A stretch of 64,000 bases of DNA from Billgrantia pellis. GTDB lineage: Bacteria; Pseudomonadota; Gammaproteobacteria; Pseudomonadales; Halomonadaceae. The DNA lies in the NCBI RefSeq assembly GCF_008297955.1, contig NZ_VTPY01000003.1, positions 744,001 through 808,000 of the forward strand, in the 5' to 3' direction. The position numbers were made by a program, and so were the translations under genes. Positions 38,370 through 46,531 of this stretch are shown in pieces; position 1 is the first letter of the stretch, and each line of letters begins with the position of its first letter. The notes beneath the pieces are model-generated. The model worked only from the letters and a program-made list of their open reading frames with translations. It did no database searches and was not told the DNA's origin.

Positions 38370-39209
38370 ATGCTGACCCTTTCCAACCTCTGCAAGCGCT
38401 ACCCCACCGGGGATCTTGCGCTGACCGATATCGATCTGACCCTGCCCCGCGGGCAGGTACTGGCATTGATCGGCCCCTCGGGTGCCGGCAAGAGCACGCT
38501 GATCCGCTGCGTCAATCGCTTGGTAGAGCCCACCTCGGGCAGCGTTACCCTCGGCGGCGTGGAGCTGACGCGCCTCTCGGGCCGGCGCCTGCGCGAGGCC
38601 CGGCGTGCCATGGCAATGATCTTTCAGGAATATGCCCTGGTCGATCGCCTCACTGTGATGGAGAACGTGCTCTCGGGGCGCCTGGGCTACGTCGGCTTCT
38701 GGCGCAGCTTCCTGCGCCGATATCCGCAGGAAGTGGTGGCAGAGGCGTTTCACCTGCTCGAGCGCGTCGGTCTGCCGCATGCCATCGACAAGCGTGCCGA
38801 CGCCCTCTCCGGGGGGCAGCGCCAGCGCGTCGGTATTGCCCGCGCCCTCCTGCAGCGCCCCGAGCTGCTACTGGTGGACGAGCCCACGGCGAGCCTCGAC
38901 CCGAAGACCTCGCGCCAGATCATGCGCCTGATTCGCGAGCTGTGCGCCGAACACGAATTGGCCGCCATCATCAACATTCATGACGTGCTCCTCGCCCGCC
39001 AGTTTGCCGACCGTATCGTCGGCCTGCGCGCGGGTCGAATCGTTTTCGACGGCCGCCCCGAGGAGCTCGACGCCGATATCCTGACCACCATCTACGGTGA
39101 GGAAGAGTGGGACACCCAGAGCGAGGCCGCGTCGAGCCAGGAGCCGGAATCCCCGGCTCGCCCACTTCATCAGCCGCTGACCGCTGTCGCCGCGGGAGGG
39201 GTGCGATGA
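38370..39209 (+). CDS. phnC: Phosphonate-type ABC transporter ATP-binding protein PhnC (copy 2)
   Basis: 279 residues. Walker [11 protein letters not shown]-loop [19 protein letters not shown], signature [15 protein letters not shown], Walker [13 protein letters not shown] and H-loop INIHDVLLA. The 40-residue C-terminal tail ([19 protein letters not shown] onwards) is acidic and looks disordered. GAGGG precedes ATG 38370. The stop overlaps the next permease start (ATGA), so translation is coupled. Confidence 0.93.
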   Translation: MLTLSNLCKRYPTGDLALTDIDLTLPRGQVLALIGPSGAGKSTLIRCVNRLVEPTSGSVTLGGVELTRLSGRRLREARRAMAMIFQEYALVDRLTVMENVLSGRLGYVGFWRSFLRRYPQEVVAEAFHLLERVGLPHAIDKRADALSGGQRQRVGIARALLQRPELLLVDEPTASLDPKTSRQIMRLIRELCAEHELAAIINIHDVLLARQFADRIVGLRAGRIVFDGRPEELDADILTTIYGEEEWDTQSEAASSQEPESPARPLHQPLTAVAAGGVR

Positions 39210-40015
39210 CCCGCGAACAGCTCGCCCGAGTGGGCCGCTGGCAGCGCTTGCCGCGTATTGCCGATGCCAGGCTGCGCTGGCTGCTGATCGGCGGCGCCGT
39301 GATCTACCTGGTGCTGGCGCTGGCCAGCGTTCAAGTCAACTGGGCCAGGGTCGCCGAGGGCATGGGGCGAGGACTCAACTTTCTTGCTGCCTTCGCCCAG
39401 CCCGACTTCGTCAGCCGCCGCGGTGACATTCTCGACGGTCTTCTCGAGAGCTTGACCATGACGCTGACCTCCACCGTGATCGGCGTGGCACTGGCCATCC
39501 CAGTGGGGCTCGGAGCGGCACGCAACATCGCACCGTTGTCGGTCTACTTGGTCTGTCGCGGCATCATTACCGTTTCGCGCACCTTTCAGGAGGTGATCAT
39601 CGCCATCCTGTTCGTGGTGATGTTCGGCTTCGGCCCGTTGGCCGGCATGATCACCCTGGCCTTTGCCACCATCGGCTTCATGGCCAAGCTGCTGGCAGAG
39701 GACATCGAGGATCTCGACTGGCGCCAGGTCGAGGCGGTTCGCGCTACCGGGGCCAACTGGTGGCAGGTCATGAACCACGCCGTGCAGCCCCAGGTGATGC
39801 CGCGCCTGATCGGGCTCTCCATGTACCGCCTGGACATCAACTTCCGTGAGTCGGCGGTGATCGGCATCGTCGGCGCCGGCGGCATCGGCGCCACCCTGAA
39901 CACCTCGATCGGCCGCTACGAGTACGACACCTCGGCAGCGATCCTGCTGATCATCATCGCCATCGTGCTGCTGTGCGAGTACAGCTCGAGTCATGTCCGC
40001 CGCTGGACCCAGTAA
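39206..40015 (+). CDS. phnE: Phosphonate-type ABC transporter permease PhnE (copy 2, first subunit)
   Basis: 269 residues from ATG 39206 ([16 protein letters not shown]), overlapping phnC2 by four bases. About six transmembrane helices; EAA loop [22 protein letters not shown], then [19 protein letters not shown], the standard PhnE C-terminus. A second, different permease gene follows, so this transporter should use a PhnE heterodimer, as in several phosphite/phosphonate operons. Confidence 0.92.
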   Translation: MTREQLARVGRWQRLPRIADARLRWLLIGGAVIYLVLALASVQVNWARVAEGMGRGLNFLAAFAQPDFVSRRGDILDGLLESLTMTLTSTVIGVALAIPVGLGAARNIAPLSVYLVCRGIITVSRTFQEVIIAILFVVMFGFGPLAGMITLAFATIGFMAKLLAEDIEDLDWRQVEAVRATGANWWQVMNHAVQPQVMPRLIGLSMYRLDINFRESAVIGIVGAGGIGATLNTSIGRYEYDTSAAILLIIIAIVLLCEYSSSHVRRWTQ

Positions 40016-40157
40016 TGCAATGGCTGCGCGTCAGAATCGCTGTGTTGCTCGAAGGCTCAGAATCCTCACATATCCCTCATATGCTCCGGTTCTTGCGCTT
40101 CGAGCGCCTTGCGCTTCATTACGCTCGCTCATTGCCTTTGCCTGAAAGGAATGATCC
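40016..40157 (+). other. 142-bp spacer inside the phn2 operon
   Basis: No gene seen. It contains a direct repeat CTTGCGCTTC (40092-40101 and 40108-40117) and a short hairpin GCGCT-TCG-AGCGC (40095-40107). AAAGGAA near its end is the ribosome-binding site of the next gene. An untranslated gap of this size is unusual between two permease genes of one operon. Confidence 0.5.
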
Positions 40158-40973
40158 ATGCCCGTTACGACCACTCCGCAGGGTACGCCGATCTGGCGCC
40201 TGCGCACCACCCGCGCCCAGTGGCTCGGCTATCTCGCCTGGCTGGGGGGCATCTCGCTGTTCCTGCTGTGCTGGAAAGTGATCTCGGACAATACCATGTG
40301 GGTGTTCGTCGAAGACGCCGGCCGCCAGGGCAGCGACTTGGTCAGCCGCATGCTGCCGCCGCAGTGGAGCTACGCCCAGCGGCTGTGGAAGCCGATGTGG
40401 GATACCCTCAATATCGCCACGCTCGGCACCCTGCTGGGCATCGCCATGGCCTTTCCGGTGGCCTTCCTCGCGGCACGCAATACCTCGCCTCATCCGCTGG
40501 TGCGCAGCGCCGCATTGGTCATCATCGTCTCCTCTCGCTCCATCAATTCGCTGATCTGGGCCATGCTGCTGGTCACGATTCTTGGCCCTGGCGTACTGGC
40601 CGGCATCATCGCCATCGCCCTACGCTCGATCGGTTTCGTCGGCAAGCTGCTCTACGAGGCCATCGAGGAGATCCACCCCACGCCGGTGGAAGCGATCAGC
40701 GCCACCGGCGCCAGCCGCATGCAGGTGTTGAACTACGGCGTGCTGCCCCAGGTGCTGCCCGCCTTCGCGGGGATCAGCGTCTACCGCTGGGATATCAACA
40801 TCCGCGAATCCACGGTACTGGGGCTGGTGGGGGCCGGCGGCATCGGGTTGCAGCTCAACGCGGCGATCAACAGCCTGGCCTGGAGCCAGGTCAGCGTGAT
40901 CTTTCTGATGATCTTCGCCACGGTGCTGGTCTCGGAGTGGATCTCGGCCCGGGTGCGTCATGCCATCATCTGA
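40158..40973 (+). CDS. phnE: Phosphonate-type ABC transporter permease PhnE (copy 2, second subunit)
   Basis: 271 residues. About six membrane helices; RNTSPHPLVRSAAL in a cytosolic loop (also present in PhnE1 as RNTSPHPLVRG), EAA loop VEAISATGASRMQVLNYGVLPQ and DINIRESTVLGLVGAGGIG. It is closer to PhnE1 at these motifs than to its operon partner, suggesting old duplication. Its 3' end overlaps the convergent MFS gene by eight bases, so the two transcripts run into each other. Confidence 0.92.
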   Translation: MPVTTTPQGTPIWRLRTTRAQWLGYLAWLGGISLFLLCWKVISDNTMWVFVEDAGRQGSDLVSRMLPPQWSYAQRLWKPMWDTLNIATLGTLLGIAMAFPVAFLAARNTSPHPLVRSAALVIIVSSRSINSLIWAMLLVTILGPGVLAGIIAIALRSIGFVGKLLYEAIEEIHPTPVEAISATGASRMQVLNYGVLPQVLPAFAGISVYRWDINIRESTVLGLVGAGGIGLQLNAAINSLAWSQVSVIFLMIFATVLVSEWISARVRHAII

Positions 40974-42192
40974 TGGCTCCGTGACCGGCCCCGCGGTATC
41001 GCTGCAGACAGAAGATCGCCAGCCCGCCGGTGGCGGCGGGCAGCAAGAAGCCTATGGCATAGCTTGCGGTAACCCAGACGATCAAGCTGAATAACGCGGG
41101 TCCCACCAGCACCCCCATGTAAGTGAGCACCAGTACGGCGGCGGTGGCTTCGCCCACTTCGCCGGGCCGGCAGCGCCGGGTCACTTCCGCTAGATAGACC
41201 CCGTTCCAACCGACCGAGGTAGCACCCGCCAGTACGAGCAGCGCCACTACCGTCCAGGTGGGTAGCAACGCCCCGAGAAGGGCCAGGACCAGAAACACGA
41301 GCGTGATGGCGACAGCCAGGCCGATCAGAACCGGCAGGCTGCGGCCCAGGTAGTCGGCCAGCACTCCCCAGCCGATGCGCCCCGTCACCCCCGCCACATG
41401 CACCACCGAGACGACGACCCCGGCGGTGACCAGGGCGAGGAGTCGCTCCTCGACCATGAAAGCCACCGCAAAGCTGAGTAGCGAAAGCTGGGCTGCCGAG
41501 AGGCAGAAACCGACGGCCCCCAGCCAGCGCATCGAGGGTTGCTCGCGCAACACGGCCAGGCTGCCGCTGCCGCGCATGGGGGCGGTGGGCTGGCGGGTCT
41601 GGTCCCAGAGCAGGCGCCGGCCTTGCAATAACAGCAGCATACCCAGGCAGGCCAACCCCACCGCCAGGAACGCCGCGTGCCAGCTCCAATAGGCCGTCAG
41701 GGTCGGCGCCAGCAGACCGGCCAGGACCCCGCCCAGGGGCACACCGGTCTGCTTGATGGAAAACATCAGGTTGCGCCGCCCGGCGGGCGTGTAGCGGGTC
41801 AGTAACTCCGCTGCTGCCGGACTGGTCAAGCCATAGGCCAGACCCAGCATTACGGTGGTGCCAAGCAGCGCCAAGGGTGTGCCGAGCAAGGCCAGCATGC
41901 AGCCGGCCAGCACCAAGGCCATGGCCAGTTGGCTAGCCCGGCAACCGCCCAGGCGTCGCGCCACCACTGCCGACTGCAGCGAGGAGAGCATCGCCACGCC
42001 GTAGAGCAGGCTGACCTGCAGCCCCACCCAACCGGTGGGCATACCGAAGGCCGCCGCCACCTGAGGCGCGAGAGTCGGCACCAGCAGCATGGCGCCACTG
42101 CACAGGACCTGCACCCAAGTGGTCGCTGCCAGGACCCACCAGCCTTCCGCACTGGTTGATGAAGACGAAGGCGTAGGGGACGAGGCCGTCAT
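40966..42192 (-). CDS. MFS transporter
   Basis: 408 residues and twelve predicted transmembrane helices. The N-half has the MFS loop 2-3 region (SLQSAVVARRLGGCRASQLA) and LTRYTPAGRRNLMFSIKQTGVPLGGVLAG, in which SIKQTGVPLGG is the motif of the cyanate/nitrate-like and unclassified MFS_1 group; the C-half has GRIGWGVLADYLGRSLPVL. Substrate cannot be told. It lies on the opposite strand from the phosphonate operon and its 3' end overlaps phnE. The SDR gene upstream is on the same strand (113 bp away). Confidence 0.85.
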   Translation of the reverse strand: MTASSPTPSSSSTSAEGWWVLAATTWVQVLCSGAMLLVPTLAPQVAAAFGMPTGWVGLQVSLLYGVAMLSSLQSAVVARRLGGCRASQLAMALVLAGCMLALLGTPLALLGTTVMLGLAYGLTSPAAAELLTRYTPAGRRNLMFSIKQTGVPLGGVLAGLLAPTLTAYWSWHAAFLAVGLACLGMLLLLQGRRLLWDQTRQPTAPMRGSGSLAVLREQPSMRWLGAVGFCLSAAQLSLLSFAVAFMVEERLLALVTAGVVVSVVHVAGVTGRIGWGVLADYLGRSLPVLIGLAVAITLVFLVLALLGALLPTWTVVALLVLAGATSVGWNGVYLAEVTRRCRPGEVGEATAAVLVLTYMGVLVGPALFSLIVWVTASYAIGFLLPAATGGLAIFCLQRYRGAGHGAIR

Positions 42193-42305
42193 GGCAGACT
42201 CCGGTCACGGTGACGAAACCGTTAGCCTACACATAAATTTTCCGGCGTCACCAGCGCCATTGGCGAAGGCCGCCTGCGTCATGCCGGACGGTATCAGGGA
42301 AAGCG

Positions 42306-42971
42306 CTACCAGGGCAGCGGCTCTCCATTGCTATGCCAGAAGCCGCCGCTGTTCTCCAGCGTCAGCGCCGCGATACGCGCAGCGATGCCGGCAGCGGCTT
42401 CTTCGGGCGGGATCAGCCCACCGAAATTGACCATGCGGGTCTGCACGTATCCCGGGTGCAACTGAGCCACGGCAACGCCCTTGGGTTTGAGGTCCATGGC
42501 CAGCGATCTGCCGAAGGCGTTCAGCGCCGCCTTCGATGCCCGGTAGCCGTAGCGCCCGCCGGAATCGTTGTCGGCGATGGATCCCATGCGACTGGTGACG
42601 TTGGCGACCTTGCTGCCCGCCCCGAGGTTGTCCAGCAGCGCCTCGGTCACCCGCAGCGGGCCGTAGGCGTTAATCTCCATCTGCTCGCGAATCGAATCGA
42701 AGTCCAGGGAGCCCAACGATTCGTCGCGCAGCAGGCCGGCATTGTTGATCAACAGGTCGAGACGCTGCCCCTCGAGTTGCGCGACGAGCCGGGCGATATC
42801 CTCGGGCCGCGTCACGTCGATACCTTCGATCACCCGCTCGGCAACTTCGGCGAGTTCGGGGGAGGCCTCGCGACAAACGCCGATCACCCGCCAGCCCGCG
42901 TCGCGATAGTGACGGGCCAAGGCCTGGCCGATCCCACGATTGGCGCCCGTGATCAGTACGCTGGAAGACAT
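42306..42971 (-). CDS. Short-chain dehydrogenase/reductase (SDR)
   Basis: 221 residues. Classical SDR: NADP motif VLITGANRGIGQALARHY (TGxxxGxG), NNAG in DLLINNAGLL, the catalytic Ser in NVTSRMGSIAD and YGYRASKAALNAFGRSLA (YxxxK), then HPGYVQTRM. RY/RV after beta2 (WRVIGVCREAS) favours NADP. CsgA/carbonyl-reductase-like group; substrate unknown. GGAGAGGAG lies upstream of ATG 42971, and the leader has an inverted repeat. Confidence 0.9.
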   Translation of the reverse strand: MSSSVLITGANRGIGQALARHYRDAGWRVIGVCREASPELAEVAERVIEGIDVTRPEDIARLVAQLEGQRLDLLINNAGLLRDESLGSLDFDSIREQMEINAYGPLRVTEALLDNLGAGSKVANVTSRMGSIADNDSGGRYGYRASKAALNAFGRSLAMDLKPKGVAVAQLHPGYVQTRMVNFGGLIPPEEAAAGIAARIAALTLENSGGFWHSNGEPLPW

Positions 42972-42988
42972 GGCTGGCTCCTCTCCGT

Positions 42989-43017
42989 TGGTCGTGTTGT
43001 CGCTAAGATTACGACCA
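42989..43017. promoter_or_regulatory. Inverted repeat TGGTCGT / ACGACCA before the SDR gene
   Basis: Perfect 7-bp arms at 42989-42995 and 43011-43017, centres 22 bp apart (two helical turns), 18 bp upstream of the SDR start. It is a candidate operator for a dimeric regulator; no regulator gene is adjacent. Confidence 0.35.
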
Positions 43018-43060
43018 GTTTGGCGCTCGTCGGAGCGAGTTCAAGTACTGATTCGGCACA

Positions 43061-43090
43061 TATTCATCAACGCAGCGTTCGGCTTATAAT
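43061..43090 (+). promoter_or_regulatory. Promoter of the PPC-repeat gene
   Basis: A perfect TATAAT (43085-43090) sits 71 bp before the ATG; the best -35 is TATTCA (43061-43066, 18-bp spacer, 3/6). Support comes mainly from the -10. Confidence 0.5.
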
Positions 43091-43161
43091 GGTTACTCAA
43101 TGTAAACGCCCGCCTCGCCGGGCTCTTCCCACCGATGCCTGCCATCGAAAAGGATGCTGTA

Positions 43162-44580
43162 ATGGCCAATCGCGCCCCTACCTTCGCTCTCGTCACCCTG
43201 GGCGGCGTTATCGTCGGCTTCGTTATCGGCTGGCAGCTGCCCGCCGCCATGACCGCCGACGCCGCGCCGACCGAAAGCGCCGCTGCCGACGCCCCGGCGC
43301 TGCCCACACTGAGCCTGGGCGAGCGCCTGCGCGGCGAGATCACCTCCGACAGTGAGCTGAACGGCAAGGACGGGAGTCGCTTCGAGCGCTTCAGTCTGCC
43401 GCTCGAAGAGGGCACCCTGATCGAGATCGAACTCGATGGCCCGCTGAAAGGTACGCTGACCCTGTACGACGACCATGCACAGATGTTGGCAACCAGCAGC
43501 GATCCGGCCTATTACGACGCGTCCAGTGCTTCGGCGCTGCGCCGGCGCATCGATGAAAGCGGCGACTATACGCTGGTCGTCAGCGGCCATGACCTGCATA
43601 GCTATGGTCCCTTCACACTGACCAGCCGTGAAATGGAGCTGATCGAAAGCGATACCTTGGCCATGCCCATGCAGGCCGACGGCTGGCTGCAAGGGGGCGC
43701 AGACCATTACACGTTCACCATCGAGGAAAGCGGTCTCTACCAGGTCGAGATGCGCTCGAGCGATGTGGACGCCTTCCTGGTGCTGGACGGGCCCAATGGC
43801 TACCGGCGCGAGGACGATGACAGCGCAGGCAACCTGGATGCGCGCATTGCCGACTTCCTCGAGCCCGGCGAATACCGACTGACGGCGCGCACCGCCTACG
43901 GTGAAGGCAACGGCCTGTATACCCTCGAACTCGCGCCGCATGCATTCGCCGATGCCAACGCGCTACGCAACAGCGGCGAGCTGCGCCTCGACGAGCCGCT
44001 GCAGGGCTGGCTGAGCGGTGACGCGCTGGTGTATCAGCTCGAACTCGAGACCCGTTCGGCGGTCACTTTGGAGATGCTCTCCGACGATTTCGATTCCGTA
44101 CTCGAACTGCAAGGCAATCACGTTTTCGCCAGCGACGACGACGGCGGTGAAGGGCTCAACGCGCGGCTTTACTACCCCTTGGAGCCCGGTAGCTATACCG
44201 TGACGGCGCGCCGTCACGGCACCGGCGGCAGTGGCCTGTTCGAGCTGAGGGCCAGTGCCGTCGAGATCGACGAGATGCCGGGAAATGATCGACTGGAGGT
44301 GAACCATCCCATCAGCGCCAGTCTGCTGCCGGGCGGCAGGTCAGTCTACGAATTTCAGATCGACCGGGCGGGTGAATATCACCTGGAAATGCGCTCGAAT
44401 GACTTCGATGCCTATCTGGAGCTCGAGGGTGAGGGGGTCTTCCTCAGTGATGACGACGGCGCCGGCGATCTGAATGCACGCATCAGCACCCACTTGGAAC
44501 CCGGCGCCTACCGGGCCACCGCGCGCTCCTACGGCGGTGGCGACGGCGGTGCCTACACGCTGAGCCTGAGCAGCGCATAG
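43162..44580 (+). CDS. Envelope-anchored protein of four tandem PPC-like beta domains
   Basis: 472 residues from ATG 43162 (MANRAPTFALV). One N-terminal hydrophobic segment (FALVTLGGVIVGFVIGWQL) is a signal anchor. The rest is four repeats of about 100 residues starting near 50, 165, 265 and 370. Each has the pre-peptidase C-terminal (PPC) jelly-roll pattern: a Y-x-F/L strand, SxDFDAYLxL, a DDDxxGxLNARI acidic loop and LEPGxYxxTARxxGxGxGxYTLxL. The acidic loops could bind Ca2+. PPC domains usually sit at the end of secreted proteases; here there is no catalytic domain. Function unknown. A strong bidirectional terminator follows. Confidence 0.8.
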   Translation: MANRAPTFALVTLGGVIVGFVIGWQLPAAMTADAAPTESAAADAPALPTLSLGERLRGEITSDSELNGKDGSRFERFSLPLEEGTLIEIELDGPLKGTLTLYDDHAQMLATSSDPAYYDASSASALRRRIDESGDYTLVVSGHDLHSYGPFTLTSREMELIESDTLAMPMQADGWLQGGADHYTFTIEESGLYQVEMRSSDVDAFLVLDGPNGYRREDDDSAGNLDARIADFLEPGEYRLTARTAYGEGNGLYTLELAPHAFADANALRNSGELRLDEPLQGWLSGDALVYQLELETRSAVTLEMLSDDFDSVLELQGNHVFASDDDGGEGLNARLYYPLEPGSYTVTARRHGTGGSGLFELRASAVEIDEMPGNDRLEVNHPISASLLPGGRSVYEFQIDRAGEYHLEMRSNDFDAYLELEGEGVFLSDDDGAGDLNARISTHLEPGAYRATARSYGGGDGGAYTLSLSSA

Positions 44581-44585
44581 GTCTC

Positions 44586-44625
44586 CGACACCAGGCGGGA
44601 AAGCGCCCGTTCCCGCATGGTGTCG
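44586..44625. terminator. Bidirectional terminator between convergent genes
   Basis: CGACACCA (44586-44593) and GCGGGAA (44595-44601) pair with TTCCCGC (44610-44616) and TGGTGTCG (44618-44625): a stem of about 16 bp with one G-A mismatch and an eight-base loop. It lies between the ends of the PPC gene and the EAL-GGDEF gene and can serve both strands. The T-tracts are poor. Confidence 0.75.
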
Positions 44626-44636
44626 CGGGAACGGAT

Positions 44637-46376
44637 TCAATCGCGTCGCTGCCGGCGATCGATGAATAGGCTGTTGCCGGGGCGACGCTTGGCCTGTTGC
44701 TTGAGTTCGGCGAGTTCCGTGGCAATGGCGAGTGGGTCGCAACCGCGTCCATCCCGGACCGGGCGAGCGGCAAGTGACAGACTGACGAATGGGTAGAAAG
44801 CCATCTGCCCTTGCCGGCTCTTGACCCGCACGCCACCGGCCCGCCGATCCTCGGCATCGTAGAACCCCGGCACCAAGCCACCAAACGCCTCGAGTATCGC
44901 GTGGCAACGCCGCTCCCAGCCGTTCCCGGCAAGCAGTAGCATGAAGTCGTCGCCGCCAATGTGGCCGACGAAATCCTCCCGTCCCGCCTCTTCCCCGAGC
45001 AGTTGCGCCAAGACCACGATCATGCGGTCGCCTCGGGCGTAGCCATAGGCATCGTTAAACGCCTTGAAATTGTCCAGGTCGCAATAGACGGCGGTGAAGG
45101 CCGCACCGCTCTCCAACCATTCGCCGAGCGTCTCGTTGATCAGCAGATTGCCCGGCAGCCCCGTCAGGGGATTGGCATGACGCGCCTGGCGTATTTGGAT
45201 CGCGGTGATCTCGCGCAACAGGTCGACGATGTTTCCCATGCCCAGGTACCCCCCCTGGGCATCGACGATCACGAAATCCTCCTGAGGGACATCCTTGCTG
45301 CCGGTGATCTGTTGGCTGAGCAAGGTCAATGGCGTCTCGTCGATAGCGATCGGTACACGCGGATCGATCAGCTCCTTCACCTGCCGCTTGGTGAACAGGG
45401 CATGACTATAGGGGTTGGTGAACAGCGTCAGGAACTCGTTTCGCCGAATCACGCCCACTGGGCGCCCCTCGTCGACAACCGCCACGCAGCGTAGGTGAGG
45501 GTCGGCACGAAAGCGCTCCGCCAAGTTGAGTACCGGCCAGCATGGCGTGATGGGCTCCAGAGGTCTGAGCACAGCGCGGGCACTGCGCATCGTATCCTGA
45601 CGCAGCGGTGCACCGCCGGGAAGAAAACGTTCGATCTCTTGCGGTGGCGCCAGGCTAGGCCGGGCGAAATAATACCCCTGCAGCAGCGAGAGGCTGCGGT
45701 CGAGCTCCCACAGACAGCGGTACTCTTCGGCGGTCTCAACCCCCTCGGCGATCAGCAGGCAGCCCAGGCTGCGAGACACATCGAGAATCGAACGCAGGAA
45801 TTCCTGCTTGCCGGGCTCGCGGTCGATGCCCGCGATGAAGTGACGATCCAACTTGACGAAATCGGGGCGTAGCTCGGCCCAGTGACGCAGGCTTGAATGC
45901 CCCGCCCCCAGGTCATCCAGTGCCACCTGGAAGCCCATGTCCCGGTAATGGGAGACGGCCTGCCGCATCAGGGCATAGTCGTGAATCGGCACGTGTTCGG
46001 TCAGCTCGATTACCACCCGGTTGGGCGCCAGCCCATGCTCACGCAGGTAGCCTAGGGTAAGCCCCTCGCGAAAATCGCGCTCGACGATCGTCGAGGGCAT
46101 GACGTTGAGAAAGAGGCTTCCGGGCAGGCCGAGCCGAACGAAGGCTGCGATCGCCAGGCGCCGACACATCAGGTCCAGTTCTACCAGCAGGCCCTGTCGC
46201 ATCGCCGCATCGAACAGCACCAGCGGCGAATACAGCCTCGAGCCCTCCGGCCCGCGAATCAACGCCTCATAACCGTGCACCCGCTGCCGCTCCACGTCGA
46301 CGATCGGTTGAAAGCAGGGCATCAGCCGCTCGCCCTCGATGATCGCCCTAAGCTCTTGCTCCTCCCCGCCGGCCAT
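44637..46376 (-). CDS. EAL-CBS-GGDEF protein, probable c-di-GMP phosphodiesterase
   Basis: 579 residues from ATG 46376 (GAGGG upstream); a GTG at 46409 is a weaker start. The EAL domain (about 10-250) is complete: YEALIRG (37-39 EAL), NVMPS (N91), ELTE (124-127), ALDDLGAGHSSL (D154, D155), VKLD (K175) and AEGVET (E211), so hydrolysis of c-di-GMP is likely. A CBS pair (about 280-395) may sense adenylates. The GGDEF domain (about 400-565) reads GGDDF (474-478): the second acidic position is changed from E to D, so cyclase activity is uncertain. No membrane segment. A 13/14 Pho box faces this gene upstream. Confidence 0.92.
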   Translation of the reverse strand: MAGGEEQELRAIIEGERLMPCFQPIVDVERQRVHGYEALIRGPEGSRLYSPLVLFDAAMRQGLLVELDLMCRRLAIAAFVRLGLPGSLFLNVMPSTIVERDFREGLTLGYLREHGLAPNRVVIELTEHVPIHDYALMRQAVSHYRDMGFQVALDDLGAGHSSLRHWAELRPDFVKLDRHFIAGIDREPGKQEFLRSILDVSRSLGCLLIAEGVETAEEYRCLWELDRSLSLLQGYYFARPSLAPPQEIERFLPGGAPLRQDTMRSARAVLRPLEPITPCWPVLNLAERFRADPHLRCVAVVDEGRPVGVIRRNEFLTLFTNPYSHALFTKRQVKELIDPRVPIAIDETPLTLLSQQITGSKDVPQEDFVIVDAQGGYLGMGNIVDLLREITAIQIRQARHANPLTGLPGNLLINETLGEWLESGAAFTAVYCDLDNFKAFNDAYGYARGDRMIVVLAQLLGEEAGREDFVGHIGGDDFMLLLAGNGWERRCHAILEAFGGLVPGFYDAEDRRAGGVRVKSRQGQMAFYPFVSLSLAARPVRDGRGCDPLAIATELAELKQQAKRRPGNSLFIDRRQRRD

Positions 46377-46412
46377 GTCGTGCCCTCTGTTCCCCCCGAG
46401 ATGAGTCACAGT

Positions 46413-46463
46413 GCGTCATCGCTGTGACAGCGACATGACACCACCTGACATGCCCCCTGTCAT
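46413..46463. promoter_or_regulatory. Bidirectional Pho-box region between EAL-GGDEF and ugpB
   Basis: On the minus strand GTGTCAT (46441-46435) and CTGTCAC (46430-46424) form an 11-bp-phased box (13/14), 48 bp before the EAL gene ATG. On the plus strand a perfect CTGTCAT (46457-46463) is in the same 11-bp frame as GCGTCAT (46413, 5/7), GTGACAG (46424, 4/7) and ATGACAC (46435, 5/7). Ten bases after 46463 stands TCGAAT (46474-46479, 4/6 to TATAAT), a fitting ugpB -10. Confidence 0.65.
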
Positions 46464-46531
46464 ATCAGCTATATCGAATTGAAACATGAAACGCTTAGCG
46501 TTATCGGCGACATCTATTCAAGGAGAGTCTC

